From Ureibacillus acetophenoni (GTDB taxonomy: Bacteria; Bacillota; Bacilli; Bacillales_A; Planococcaceae): DNA of 64,000 nucleotides. Below are positions 25,786 through 34,630 of this stretch, in pieces (position 1 is the first letter of the stretch; the number at the start of each line of letters is the position of its first letter). The stretch lies in assembly GCF_900220965.1 (NCBI RefSeq), contig NZ_OBQC01000002.1, forward strand, positions 124,001 through 188,000, in the 5' to 3' direction. The notes below the pieces were generated by a model that saw only the letters and a list, made by a program, of their open reading frames with translations, made no database searches and had not been told where the DNA came from. The position numbers and the translations under genes were made by a program.

Positions 25786-27003
25786 ATGACTTATATTAAA
25801 AAGGGAACAAAAGAATTTAAGTTGGCAAATCTTGCCTTATTTGCTGCGGCATTTATTGTTTTTGCAAACTTATATATAACCCAACCATTATTTCCCCAGT
25901 TTTCAAAAGAATATGGTGTATCCCCTGCTATAGCTAGCTTATCACTTTCCTTCGCTACCGGTGTACTTTCTATTAGTTTGTTATTATTTGGATCATTATC
26001 AGAAGCATGGGGACGCAAACGATTGATGACTTTTTCCATTTTTGCTGCATCAATAATTACAATCTGCCTTGCATTTGCACCCACTTTTGAAATGTTATTG
26101 CTATTACGTATAATTCAAGGATTTGTTTTCGCAGGTATCCCAGCAATTGCAATGGCCTATTTAGGAGAAGAGATGGATCCATCCAGTTTAGGAATTGCCA
26201 TGGGTCTATATATTAGCGGAAACTCCATTGGAGGATTATCTGGTCGAGTCATTATGGGATCGATGACTGATCTTTTTAGCTGGCAAATAGGGATGGTTAT
26301 TTTAGGAGTTTTAAGTTTAATAGTATCAATATACTTTGTCATTGCATTACCTGAATCAAAAAATTTTATTCCTAGAAAACTAGAATTGAAAGGTTTATCA
26401 AAATCATTATTATCTCACTTGAAAGATCCTGGGTTAATTTGTTTATTTGGTATTGCTTTTACATTAATGGGTGGCTTCGTTACTCTTTACAATTACATTA
26501 GTTATCAACTAGTTGGACCTCCTTACAATTTAAGCGCTGGCATAGTCGGTTGGATTTTTGTTGTTTACTTAGTTGGAACTTTTAGTTCGACTTGGTTTGG
26601 TAGTCTATCAGATACTTTCGGAAGACAAAAGGTATTATTTTCTGGAATTATTATTATGTTTTTAGGAGCTCTTATTACTCTTAACGGACAGTTAATTATT
26701 AAAGTATTTGGGATCATCATCTTTACATTTGGATTTTTCGGCTCCCATTCAATAGCAAGTGGATGGGTAAGTTATCGTGCAAAGAAAGATAAAGCTCAGG
26801 CATCTTCCCTTTATTTATTTGCATATTACCTAGGCTCAAGTGTCGGTGGAACAACTGGAGGTATTTTTTGGTCCAATTGGGGATGGAATGGAGTCATCGC
26901 ATTTATAAGTGCGTTTTTAATTACTTCTTTTTTATTTACTGTTATGCTCTTAGTATTAAGTAAAAGAGTAGAAACAAAACTCGAGAACCACCTACAATAC
27001 TAA
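25786..27003 (+). CDS. MFS transporter, YnfM-like
   Basis: 405 aa with 12 predicted membrane segments. I take ATG 25786, since GAGG abuts the earlier ATG at 25777. MFS signature in loop 2-3 (GSLSEAWGRKRLMTFS) and again in loop 8-9 (GSLSDTFGRQKVLF). Resemblance to the YnfM/arabinose-efflux type suggests drug or metabolite export. Likely controlled by the divergent LysR regulator. Followed after 17 bp by the peroxidase gene, possibly in one transcript. Confidence 0.88.
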   Translation: MTYIKKGTKEFKLANLALFAAAFIVFANLYITQPLFPQFSKEYGVSPAIASLSLSFATGVLSISLLLFGSLSEAWGRKRLMTFSIFAASIITICLAFAPTFEMLLLLRIIQGFVFAGIPAIAMAYLGEEMDPSSLGIAMGLYISGNSIGGLSGRVIMGSMTDLFSWQIGMVILGVLSLIVSIYFVIALPESKNFIPRKLELKGLSKSLLSHLKDPGLICLFGIAFTLMGGFVTLYNYISYQLVGPPYNLSAGIVGWIFVVYLVGTFSSTWFGSLSDTFGRQKVLFSGIIIMFLGALITLNGQLIIKVFGIIIFTFGFFGSHSIASGWVSYRAKKDKAQASSLYLFAYYLGSSVGGTTGGIFWSNWGWNGVIAFISAFLITSFLFTVMLLVLSKRVETKLENHLQY

Positions 27004-27020
27004 GGTAAACGGGGGATATT

Positions 27021-27491
27021 ATGAATATTTATGACTTTAAAGTCACTACTGAAAACGGTGAGAAATATTCACTAGAACAATACAAAGGGAAAGTATTACT
27101 TGTTGTAAACACAGCAACGAAATGTGGGTTAGCTGGACAATTTGATGAATTAGAAAATTTATATAAAAAGTATCGTGACAAAGGTTTGGAAATTTTAGGT
27201 TTCCCATCTGATCAATTCAAACAAGAACTATCCTCGGGTAGTGAAGCCGCTGAAGCATGCAGATTATCGTATGGTGTAACGTTCCCTATGCATGATTTAG
27301 TAAAGGTTAATGGTGATGAAGCTCACCCACTATTTAAATATTTAACTGAGCATACAAAAGGTCTCCTAGGAAAAAACGTGAAGTGGAATTTTACTAAGTT
27401 TTTAATTGACCGGAATGGGGATGTTGTTAAAAGATTTGCTCCAACAGATAAGCCATCGAAGTTTGAAAAAGAAATTGAACAATATTTATAA
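27021..27491 (+). CDS. bsaA: Glutathione-peroxidase-family thiol peroxidase (BsaA-like)
   Basis: 156 aa. Catalytic cysteine in NTATKCGLAGQFDELE (residue 36), the Gln of FPSDQFKQE, and the Trp/Asn pair of KWNFTKFLIDRNG complete the GPx tetrad. In Gram-positive bacteria such proteins act as thioredoxin-dependent peroxidases and use Cys rather than Sec. Follows the MFS gene by 17 bp with a GGGGG RBS. Confidence 0.93.
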   Translation: MNIYDFKVTTENGEKYSLEQYKGKVLLVVNTATKCGLAGQFDELENLYKKYRDKGLEILGFPSDQFKQELSSGSEAAEACRLSYGVTFPMHDLVKVNGDEAHPLFKYLTEHTKGLLGKNVKWNFTKFLIDRNGDVVKRFAPTDKPSKFEKEIEQYL

Positions 27492-27522
27492 AGCGCTCGG
27501 ATATACTCCAAGCGCTTTTTCC
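27491..27522. terminator. Terminator between bsaA and trpG (mainly plus strand)
   Basis: AAGCGCT-c-GGA / TCC-a-AGCGCTT stem with a TATAC loop, then TTTTTCC on the plus strand; the minus-strand tail is weaker. Confidence 0.8.
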
Positions 27523-27525
27523 TTT

Positions 27526-28107
27526 TTAAAGATTGCCAACTCTATTATATAAAAATGATTCAACCATCTTTGTACCAGTTTCTGTTCCGATTGATTCTGG
27601 ATGGAATTGCAATCCATAAACAGGATAATATTTATGTTGGATCGCCATAATTTCATGATCATCTGAAGAAGTTGCAACAACCTCCAAATCTTCATGTAAA
27701 GTAGCTACGTCAATTATTAATGAGTGATATCTCATTACGCTAACCTCTCCATCGAGGTTTGCAAACAAGCCTTTCCTCTCAAATGAAAGCTTGGATAGTT
27801 TTCCGTGCATAATGTTTTTTGCTCGTACAATATTTCCACCAAATGCTTCACCAATTGATTGATGCCCTAAACAAATCCCTAGAATCGGGAATTCTTTATA
27901 TAATTCTGTTACTACATCTACCGTTATCCCCGCCTCAGTAGGGGTTCCAGGCCCTGGGGAAAGTACAATTGCTTCTGGATTATATGAACGTATTTCGTTA
28001 ATTGTTATTTCATCATTACGAACTACCTTTACATCTTTTCCTAAGTTAGCAATTTGTTGATATAAATTATACGTAAAAGAATCGTAATTATCGATTAATA
28101 GAATCAT
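27526..28107 (-). CDS. trpG: Anthranilate synthase component II (glutamine amidotransferase, TrpG/PabA)
   Basis: 193 aa class I amidotransferase. Oxyanion motif LSPGPGTPTEAG, nucleophile cysteine in GICLGHQSIGEAFG (about residue 79), and catalytic His/Glu in LQFHPESIGTETG. Supplies ammonia to TrpE. In many Firmicutes one such subunit serves both anthranilate and p-aminobenzoate synthesis. Overlaps trpE by 4 nt; regulation by the Trp T-box favours the name trpG over pabA. Confidence 0.9.
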   Translation of the reverse strand: MILLIDNYDSFTYNLYQQIANLGKDVKVVRNDEITINEIRSYNPEAIVLSPGPGTPTEAGITVDVVTELYKEFPILGICLGHQSIGEAFGGNIVRAKNIMHGKLSKLSFERKGLFANLDGEVSVMRYHSLIIDVATLHEDLEVVATSSDDHEIMAIQHKYYPVYGLQFHPESIGTETGTKMVESFLYNRVGNL

Positions 28108-29501
28108 CTGTGTACCTCCAATAATGCTTTTGCCTTGTTTAATGTTTCATCGTACTCTAATTCAGCAATTGAATCATGCACAATTCCAGCACCAGCTTGA
28201 ACATATGCTTTATCGTCTTTAACAATCATTGTACGGATAGCTAATGCAAGATCCATATTACCATTAACAGAAATATAACCAATGGCACCAGCATAAACGC
28301 CGCGTTTCCTATCTTCTAAGTCATTAATAATTTGCATTGCACGAATCTTAGGTGCACCTGACACCGTACCAGCAGGTAGCGTTGACGTTAGAACGTCCAA
28401 TACATGAACACCATCTTTTAGTACACCAATGACTTCTGAAACAATATGCATTACATACTTATAACGTTCAATCGTCATATATTTACTAACTTTAACAGAT
28501 CCTATTTTACTTACACGTCCAATGTCATTTCTACCTAAATCCACAAGCATTCGATGTTCCGCGACTTCTTTTTCATCTTGTAACAAATGTTTTTCGATTT
28601 CAATATCTTCCTCAGTTGTTTTTCCACGTGGTTTTGTACCGGCTATAGGGTTCGTTGTTACGATTCCGTTATTAACCTTCACTAAACTTTCTGGGGAAGT
28701 ACCTAAAATCGTATATTCGTCAAATTCTTGATAGAACATATACGGTGATGGATTTAACGTTCTTAACTTTCTATATAAAGCAAATGGATCCCCGCTAAAA
28801 GAAGTTTGGAACCTTTGGGATAATACAACTTGAAAAATATCACCACGGGATATATGCTCTTTTGCCCTTTCAACTAATTGTATAAATCGTTCTTTCGTTA
28901 TAGTCGGTTTAAATTCAACAGAAATAGACTCATCTTTTTGAAACGTTAGTCCACATTTTATTTGTTTTTCTATAATATCAATGGATTTGTTCATTTCTTC
29001 AACAGTACGCTCTTGTCGAAATATATCAACAGATGCAATCGTAACTGTTTGTAATAAATGATCAAAAACAATAAACGTATCGTAAAAATAAAGATGAACA
29101 TCTGGCATATTTAACTTATCCGGCAATACTTCACCGATTCTTTCAATATAGAAAGCCGTATCATAGCTAAAAAAACCAATCGCACCACCAAAAAAAGTGA
29201 ATGGAAACGTCTTATTTTGTTGTATCGGCATCATTTCTCTTAATTTTTGTAGGACAGAGCCTTCCTCTGAAACTAATGTTTGGTCTTCATAACCATACGA
29301 GAATTGTTCGTTATCACCCTTTAACTCTGCTATTGGGTTAACGGCAATAAATGAATAACGTCCACTTTCTTCATGTTTTGCAGAAGATTCAAATAAAACT
29401 TTCCGTTTTCCTTTCAAACTTCTAAACACTGAAATTGGTGTCATCATATCGCCTTCTATTACTCTTATTACATATTCTTTCTCTTTAACTCTACTATTCA
29501 T
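28104..29501 (-). CDS. trpE: Anthranilate synthase component I
   Basis: 465 aa from ATG 29501 (GAGAGGAG upstream; a TTG at 29507 is too close to the RBS). Converts chorismate to anthranilate. N-terminal FESSAKHEESGRYSFIAVNP corresponds to the Trp feedback-inhibition region. Chorismate-binding core: RGDIFQVVLSQRF, GTSPESLVKV, PIAGTKPRG, DLGRNDIGRV, LPAGTVSGAPKIRAM and AGAGIVHDS. PabB is the main alternative by homology, but a UGG-specifier T-box upstream supports TrpE. No other trp genes adjoin. Confidence 0.9.
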   Translation of the reverse strand: MNSRVKEKEYVIRVIEGDMMTPISVFRSLKGKRKVLFESSAKHEESGRYSFIAVNPIAELKGDNEQFSYGYEDQTLVSEEGSVLQKLREMMPIQQNKTFPFTFFGGAIGFFSYDTAFYIERIGEVLPDKLNMPDVHLYFYDTFIVFDHLLQTVTIASVDIFRQERTVEEMNKSIDIIEKQIKCGLTFQKDESISVEFKPTITKERFIQLVERAKEHISRGDIFQVVLSQRFQTSFSGDPFALYRKLRTLNPSPYMFYQEFDEYTILGTSPESLVKVNNGIVTTNPIAGTKPRGKTTEEDIEIEKHLLQDEKEVAEHRMLVDLGRNDIGRVSKIGSVKVSKYMTIERYKYVMHIVSEVIGVLKDGVHVLDVLTSTLPAGTVSGAPKIRAMQIINDLEDRKRGVYAGAIGYISVNGNMDLALAIRTMIVKDDKAYVQAGAGIVHDSIAELEYDETLNKAKALLEVHR

Positions 29502-29604
29502 TCTCAACTTTCTCCTCTCAAACTAAGCTCATTTTGCACTTGAAAGATACCTTTCACCAAATGGCGATATGATTTCTTTCATTTTCTCGGATACTATCCG
29601 ACAA

Positions 29605-29862
29605 ATAAAAAAAGGCCTTCCATCACAAAGGACGAAAAAGCCGTGGTGCCACCTTCATTGACAAAAACAACTGGTAAAACATATAAGATTGTTTAAGTCC
29701 ACTTTACATGTTATAACGTAACATACGCTAGCACCTACTAAATTTCAGTACTAGTAGCTAGAAAGCCCATTCATACTATGTCATGGACTAGCTTTCACCA
29801 CACGCTAGCTCTCTGAACCATTTCATAATACTACTCTTTTTCATCATTGCTATAAATTTGAA
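29605..29862 (-). promoter_or_regulatory. T-box riboswitch (tryptophan specifier) upstream of trpE-trpG
   Basis: On the minus strand: stem I start GCAATGATGAAAAAGAGTAG, distal-loop elements CAGAGAGCTAGCGTGTGGTG, then ATGAATGGGC with likely specifier UGG at 29767-29769 (Trp), followed by a purine. The diagnostic T-box sequence AAGGTGGCACCACGG is at about 29641-29655 and leads into a terminator (GGCC...U7) ending near 29606. Uncharged tRNA-Trp should stabilise the antiterminator. The specifier was placed by eye. Confidence 0.88.
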
Positions 29863-29925
29863 GTTAATCATATTTTAAACGAAATAGACCAACTATTCAA
29901 ATAAATATTATATGACAATTGAAAA

Positions 29926-29944
29926 GGACTCCTTTTAGGAGTCC
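29926..29944 (-). terminator. Terminator of the pst operon
   Basis: Stem GGACTCCT (29926-29933) / AGGAGTCC (29937-29944), followed on the minus strand by TTTTC. Confidence 0.85.
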
Positions 29945-29951
29945 CCTATTA

Positions 29952-30608
29952 TTAATTATTTAAATCAAAACGTTGACCTTTTTTCAAATAAAGCAGATAT
30001 TCTGCAAGATTTGTTGCAAGGTCAGCACAACGTTCGATATAACGGCAAATAAATGATAAGTATGTGATTTGTGCAATACTCTCTGGTTTAATACTTGTTA
30101 GTCTTAGTAAATGCTTAATCATGTTGCCATACATTTCATCGATTTGGTCATCTAGTTCAGCTAATTCCTTAGCTTTTGTTGTGTTCTCATCAACGAATGC
30201 TTGAACAATTTGTCGTAACATTTGTGTTGATTTTGTACACATGTCTTCTAATAATTCAATTGATGTAACGAAAGGATCATTTCCAATATGAATTGTTTCT
30301 TTTGCGATATTAACAGCGTAATCGCCAACTCGTTCCATATCTGCAGCAGCTTTTAATAAAACGACTAATCGTCGTAAATCTGTAGCTACAGGCTGCTGAC
30401 GTGTTAACAATAAAATCACTCGATCATTAATAGCTTCTTCAGCATGATTAATTTCACTATCTCGTTTAACAATATCTTCTGCCGCTTCAACATCTTTATT
30501 AATTAAAGCAGTAAAAGCTTCTTCAAGCCTTTCAATACTTAAATCGCAAAGCTTTAAAAAATCTTGTTGTACTGATACCATTTCTGCTTGAAAACGTTCT
30601 CGACTCAT
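29952..30608 (-). CDS. phoU: PhoU, phosphate signalling/transport regulator
   Basis: 218 aa, two repeats of the PhoU three-helix bundle, each with acidic metal-binding motifs (VKRDSEINHAEEAIND; ELAELDDQIDEMYGN). Contains LLTRQQPVATDLRRLVVLLK and KAAADMERVGDYAVNIA. Last gene of pstSCAB-phoU, 19 bp after pstB, with GGAGGGTG RBS. Links Pst transporter state to the phosphate-sensing kinase. Confidence 0.95.
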   Translation of the reverse strand: MSRERFQAEMVSVQQDFLKLCDLSIERLEEAFTALINKDVEAAEDIVKRDSEINHAEEAINDRVILLLTRQQPVATDLRRLVVLLKAAADMERVGDYAVNIAKETIHIGNDPFVTSIELLEDMCTKSTQMLRQIVQAFVDENTTKAKELAELDDQIDEMYGNMIKHLLRLTSIKPESIAQITYLSFICRYIERCADLATNLAEYLLYLKKGQRFDLNN

Positions 30609-30627
30609 GACGACACCCTCCTACATA

Positions 30628-31479
30628 TTAACCGAAGCGACCTGAAATATAATCTTCCGTACGCTGATCTTTAGGCGTAGAGAAAATTTTATCTGTATTA
30701 TCAAACTCCACTACTTCACCATTCAAGAAAAACGCTGTTTTATCTGAAATACGGGCAGCTTGTTGCATGTTGTGCGTCACGATAACAATTGAATAATTTC
30801 CTTTTAATTCTTGAACTAACTCTTCTACTTTTAATGTAGATATCGGATCAAGGGCTGATGTTGGTTCGTCCATTAGAATTACATCAGGTTCAATTGCTAG
30901 ACAACGCGCGATACAAATACGTTGTTGCTGTCCACCAGATAATCCGTAAGCATTTTGGTTTAAACGGTCTTTCACTTCATCCCAAATTGCCGCTCCTCTT
31001 AATGATTTTTCAACAATTTCATCAAGAATTTTTTTGTTTTTAATACCATGGATTCGTGGACCGTATGCAATATTATCGTATATTGATTTTGGGAATGGAT
31101 TTGGTTTTTGGAACACCATTCCTACCTTTGTTCTTAATTCTTCTACTTGGTAATTTGCGCCAAAAATATTACGTCCACGATAGTTAATTTCACCATTGGT
31201 TCTAACTATTGGTACTAATTCTACCATACGATTCAACGCTTTAATATAGGTTGATTTTCCACAACCTGATGGTCCGATAATTGCAGTCACATCATTTTCT
31301 TTAATATCAAGGTTAATTTCTTTTAATGCATGGTGATCACCATACCATAAATTGAAATCCTTTGTCCCGAAAACGGTACTTTTATTATTTTTCACAACCG
31401 GTAATTCTTCACTAACAACTTGAGATGATTGTACATTTAATTTTATATTATTTTCATTTTTCATCATAGTCTGTACCAC
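30628..31479 (-). CDS. pstB: Phosphate ABC transporter ATP-binding protein
   Basis: 283 aa, with an N-terminal extension of ~35 residues over the core. Walker [15 protein letters not shown]-loop [12 protein letters not shown] (a PstB hallmark), signature [16 protein letters not shown], Walker [14 protein letters not shown] and H-loop VTHN. Start is GTG 31479 (AAGGAAGTGG upstream); internal ATGs at residues 5-6 are possible. Follows pstA by 12 bp. Confidence 0.96.
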   Translation of the reverse strand: MVQTMMKNENNIKLNVQSSQVVSEELPVVKNNKSTVFGTKDFNLWYGDHHALKEINLDIKENDVTAIIGPSGCGKSTYIKALNRMVELVPIVRTNGEINYRGRNIFGANYQVEELRTKVGMVFQKPNPFPKSIYDNIAYGPRIHGIKNKKILDEIVEKSLRGAAIWDEVKDRLNQNAYGLSGGQQQRICIARCLAIEPDVILMDEPTSALDPISTLKVEELVQELKGNYSIVIVTHNMQQAARISDKTAFFLNGEVVEFDNTDKIFSTPKDQRTEDYISGRFG

Positions 31480-31491
31480 TATTCCACTTCC

Positions 31492-32370
31492 TTAATATCT
31501 TTTTGAGAACTTATTGCGGATGAAAATTGCAATCGAGTTCATAATCACTAAGAACAGCATCAAAACAATAATTCCTGCTGAAGCGACATATAAGAACTCT
31601 TCTTGTGGACGTTTTGCCCAATCATAAATTTGCATTGGTAATGCAGTAAATTCGCTCAATAGACCATCTGGTAAGAAACGTAAAATAACCGGAATACCTA
31701 TAACTACTAATGGTGCTGTTTCACCAATAGCACGAGATAATGCAAGGATACTACCTGTTAATATTCCTGGAATGGCAGCTGGTAATACGACACGAGTGAT
31801 TGTTTGCCATTTTGTAGCTCCCATACCGTAAGAAGCTTCTCTTTGTTCTTGCGGTACAGCACGGATTGCCTCTTGTGCTGCAACGATAATTACTGGAAGA
31901 ATTAATAAACTCATTGTAAATCCAGCAGCTAATAAGCTTTTTCCTAAAGCTAAAGCACGGACAAAAATTGTTAATCCAAGTAAACCGAACACGATTGATG
32001 GTACACCTGCTAAGTTTGAAATATTCATGCGAATGAAGTCATTAATTTTATTTTTCTTTGCGTACTCTTCTAAGTAAATTGCCGTAGCTACACCTAATAT
32101 CATAGAAACTGGTGCGATTATACACATCATATAGATAGATCCAACTAGAGCTGCTTTAATACCAGCATTTTCTGGTCTACGTGATGCAAAGTTTGTGATG
32201 AAGTCCCAATCTAAATAACCAACACCTTGGGTAACAATTCGAACTAATAATATAACTAAGCATAATAAAGCAAATAAAGTTCCTGTTAAGAAAAGTGCTT
32301 TCCAACCTTTGTTTCTGTTTAAACGTGTCTTCATACGCTTCATTACGACTGAATCATCGATGTATCTCAT
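31492..32370 (-). CDS. pstA: Phosphate ABC transporter permease PstA
   Basis: 292 aa with six membrane helices. The binding-protein-dependent permease EAA-loop is ASYGMGATKWQTITRVVLPAAIPGI (split: EASYGMGATKWQ, VVLPAAIPGILTG). N-terminal cytoplasmic tail of ~30 residues. ATG 32370 is 1 nt beyond the pstC stop, with GAGGAG inside the pstC end. Confidence 0.95.
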   Translation of the reverse strand: MRYIDDSVVMKRMKTRLNRNKGWKALFLTGTLFALLCLVILLVRIVTQGVGYLDWDFITNFASRRPENAGIKAALVGSIYMMCIIAPVSMILGVATAIYLEEYAKKNKINDFIRMNISNLAGVPSIVFGLLGLTIFVRALALGKSLLAAGFTMSLLILPVIIVAAQEAIRAVPQEQREASYGMGATKWQTITRVVLPAAIPGILTGSILALSRAIGETAPLVVIGIPVILRFLPDGLLSEFTALPMQIYDWAKRPQEEFLYVASAGIIVLMLFLVIMNSIAIFIRNKFSKRY

Positions 32371-32371
32371 A

Positions 32372-33319
32372 TTAATACTCCTCTCTGAAGCGTTTAGAAA
32401 TATAATGTGCGAGTAAATTCATAATCAATGTAAAGACAAATAATGTGAAACCTACTGCATAAATTGAATAGTAAATTGTTGTTCCATAACCAGCATCACC
32501 TGATGAAACTTGAACAATATAAGCTGTCATTGTTTGAATTGACCCAGTAACACTAAAGTCGAATGTTGGTGAAGCACCACCTGCAAGTGATACAATCATC
32601 GTTTCACCTAGAGCACGAGAAATCGCTAATACGGCAGACGAAATAATTCCTGATAGTGCAGCCGGTAATACGACTTTTAAAGCAACTTCGAATTTAGTTG
32701 CACCTAGAGCGAGTGCACCTTCTCGAATTGAATTTGGAACGGAACTCATCGCATCTTCAGATAATGATGCAATCATAGGGATAATCATGATCCCTACCAC
32801 AATACCTGGGCTAAGCGCGTTGAATATTTTCAGCGACGGTATCAATTGTTGTAAAATTGGTGTCACAAATGTTAATGCGAAGAAACCATAAACAATTGTA
32901 GGTACGCCAGCTAAAACTTCTAAAATAGGTTTTATTGTACGACGTGCTTTATCTGAAGCATATTCACTTAAATAAATAGCAGCCGCTAATCCTATTGGTA
33001 CAGCAACTATAATTGCGATTACAGTTACTTTTAATGTTCCCAATATTAATGGTAAAACACCGAATGTCGGATTATTTCCTGAGAAAGGTAACCATGAAGT
33101 ACCAAATAGGTAGTCTGTAATTGATACTCTCTGAAAAAATTCAAAGGTCTCGAATATTAATGTGAAGACTATACCAATTGTTGTTAATACAGAAATTAAT
33201 GCAGCTATGAATAATAAAATCGGCATTGTTTTTTCTGTAATCTTTTTCCCTTTTCTATTTCGAGACTTTGCGATCAAATCTTGAACCGATTGACCGTTCC
33301 TGAAGCCTTGCGAAGCCAT
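32372..33319 (-). CDS. pstC: Phosphate ABC transporter permease PstC
   Basis: 315 aa from ATG 33319 (MASQGFRNG), with GGAAGGGAG at 8 nt; the 20-codon extension upstream has no RBS. Six membrane segments; permease loop EGALALGATKFEVALKVVLPAAL (split: EGALALGATKFE, VVLPAALSGI). Pairs with PstA in the inner-membrane channel. Confidence 0.95.
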   Translation of the reverse strand: MASQGFRNGQSVQDLIAKSRNRKGKKITEKTMPILLFIAALISVLTTIGIVFTLIFETFEFFQRVSITDYLFGTSWLPFSGNNPTFGVLPLILGTLKVTVIAIIVAVPIGLAAAIYLSEYASDKARRTIKPILEVLAGVPTIVYGFFALTFVTPILQQLIPSLKIFNALSPGIVVGIMIIPMIASLSEDAMSSVPNSIREGALALGATKFEVALKVVLPAALSGIISSAVLAISRALGETMIVSLAGGASPTFDFSVTGSIQTMTAYIVQVSSGDAGYGTTIYYSIYAVGFTLFVFTLIMNLLAHYISKRFREEY

Positions 33320-33412
33320 AATGTAAACTCCCTTCCTACTACACGTGAGAAAATGTGTGGGCGCTAGATTTACCCACACATTTTAAAAATCTAGTTTATC
33401 AAATTAAGAATA

Positions 33413-34396
33413 TTATTTTAAACCTTCTAAAGTTTTTAAACCTTCTTGGTACATTTCATCTGGTAAGCGTACATAACCTACTTCTTCAGCCATATCACCA
33501 GCGTTATTTAATGTGAATTCCATGAAGTTATAGAAAGCTTCGTTTTCCTTAACTTTTGCATTGTTAACATAAACAAATAATGGACGAGAAAGTGGTGAAT
33601 ATTCATTAGTTTCGATTGTTTCGTTATTTGGCTCAACACCATTAACTTTTACAGCTGTTAATTTATCTGTATTTTCTAAGTAGTATGCATAACCAAAGAA
33701 TCCGATTGCGTTTTTATCACCAGCAACACCTTGTACTAAAACATTATCATCTTCTGATAATTGTGCAGACGATTCTAAATCTTCACCATCTAAGATGACT
33801 TCATCGAAGTAGTCATAAGTACCTGAGTCAGTACCTGGTGAGTAGTATACAATTTCTTCTGCTGGCCAAGATGGGTCAATATCAGACCATTTTTTATCAG
33901 TTCCATCTTCAATCCAGATTTCTTTTAATTGCTCTACAGTTAAGTCTGTAGCCCAAGTGTTTTCTGGGTTAACAACTACTGTTAGACCGTCATTAGCTAT
34001 TTTAAATTCTGTATAGTCAATACCAGCTTCTTCTAATGCTGCTTTTTCTTCATCTTTAATTGGACGAGATGCGTTAGAGAAATCAGTTTCACCTGCGATG
34101 AATTTTTCAAAACCGCCACCAGTACCAGAAACACCTGCAGATACTTTAACTTCTGGTTGTTCGTCAAAATATATTTCTACTAAAGCTTCTGTAATTGGAG
34201 CAACAGTTGAAGATCCGTCTCCAGATACTGAACCAGTAAGTAGTGCAGCTTCTTCATTAGTAGTTTCAGAACCTGTGTTAGTTGCTGTGTTAGTTTCAGT
34301 TTCTTTATCACCAGTTTCTTCATTTGAACCACAAGCTGCTAAGAATAAAGCTGAACCAACTACAGCTGTCATCGTTAAGTACTTCCATTTTTTCAT
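33413..34396 (-). CDS. pstS: Phosphate-binding lipoprotein PstS
   Basis: 327 aa. Lipoprotein signal MKKWKYLTMTAVVGSALFLAACGS with lipobox LAAC, then a Thr/Glu-rich linker. Phosphate-binding loops: GDGSSTVAPITEAL, SGTGGGFEKFIAGETDFSNASRPI and PGTDSGTYDYF. First gene of the pst operon. Four Pho-box-like repeats lie ~70-120 bp upstream, so PhoP induction on phosphate starvation is expected. Confidence 0.96.
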   Translation of the reverse strand: MKKWKYLTMTAVVGSALFLAACGSNEETGDKETETNTATNTGSETTNEEAALLTGSVSGDGSSTVAPITEALVEIYFDEQPEVKVSAGVSGTGGGFEKFIAGETDFSNASRPIKDEEKAALEEAGIDYTEFKIANDGLTVVVNPENTWATDLTVEQLKEIWIEDGTDKKWSDIDPSWPAEEIVYYSPGTDSGTYDYFDEVILDGEDLESSAQLSEDDNVLVQGVAGDKNAIGFFGYAYYLENTDKLTAVKVNGVEPNNETIETNEYSPLSRPLFVYVNNAKVKENEAFYNFMEFTLNNAGDMAEEVGYVRLPDEMYQEGLKTLEGLK

Positions 34397-34469
34397 GTTT
34401 TGTTTCCTCCATCAAATTCATAGTAAGTTGTCTTACAATGAATACTATAAAATTATTTTGTTGATTTCA

Positions 34470-34517
34470 TATAAACGTAGTGTTAAGAGATTGTGCGAAA
34501 TGTTAAGAGATTGTAAA
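34470..34517 (-). promoter_or_regulatory. Pho-box-like repeats upstream of pstS
   Basis: Minus-strand TT(T/A)ACA-type hexamers: TTTACA (34512-34517), TTAACA (34501-34506), TTAACA (34481-34486), and TTTATA (34470-34475). Spacings are 11, 20 and 11 bp. B. subtilis PhoP binds TT(A/T/C)ACA repeats spaced by about 11 bp. Confidence 0.7.
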
Positions 34518-34591
34518 TCTATAAAGTTAATAGTTATAGGAATCATTCGTAGTAACGAATCATATATTAAACCTTTATGTAACGAAAAAAA

Positions 34592-34620
34592 GACTCAAAA
34601 GGCATTAACCCTCCTGAGTC
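34592..34620 (-). terminator. Terminator of pbpA
   Basis: Stem GACTCAGGAGG / CCTTTTGAGTC on the minus strand, followed by seven T. It separates pbpA from the pst promoter. Confidence 0.9.
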
Positions 34621-34630
34621 TTCCTGAGTA

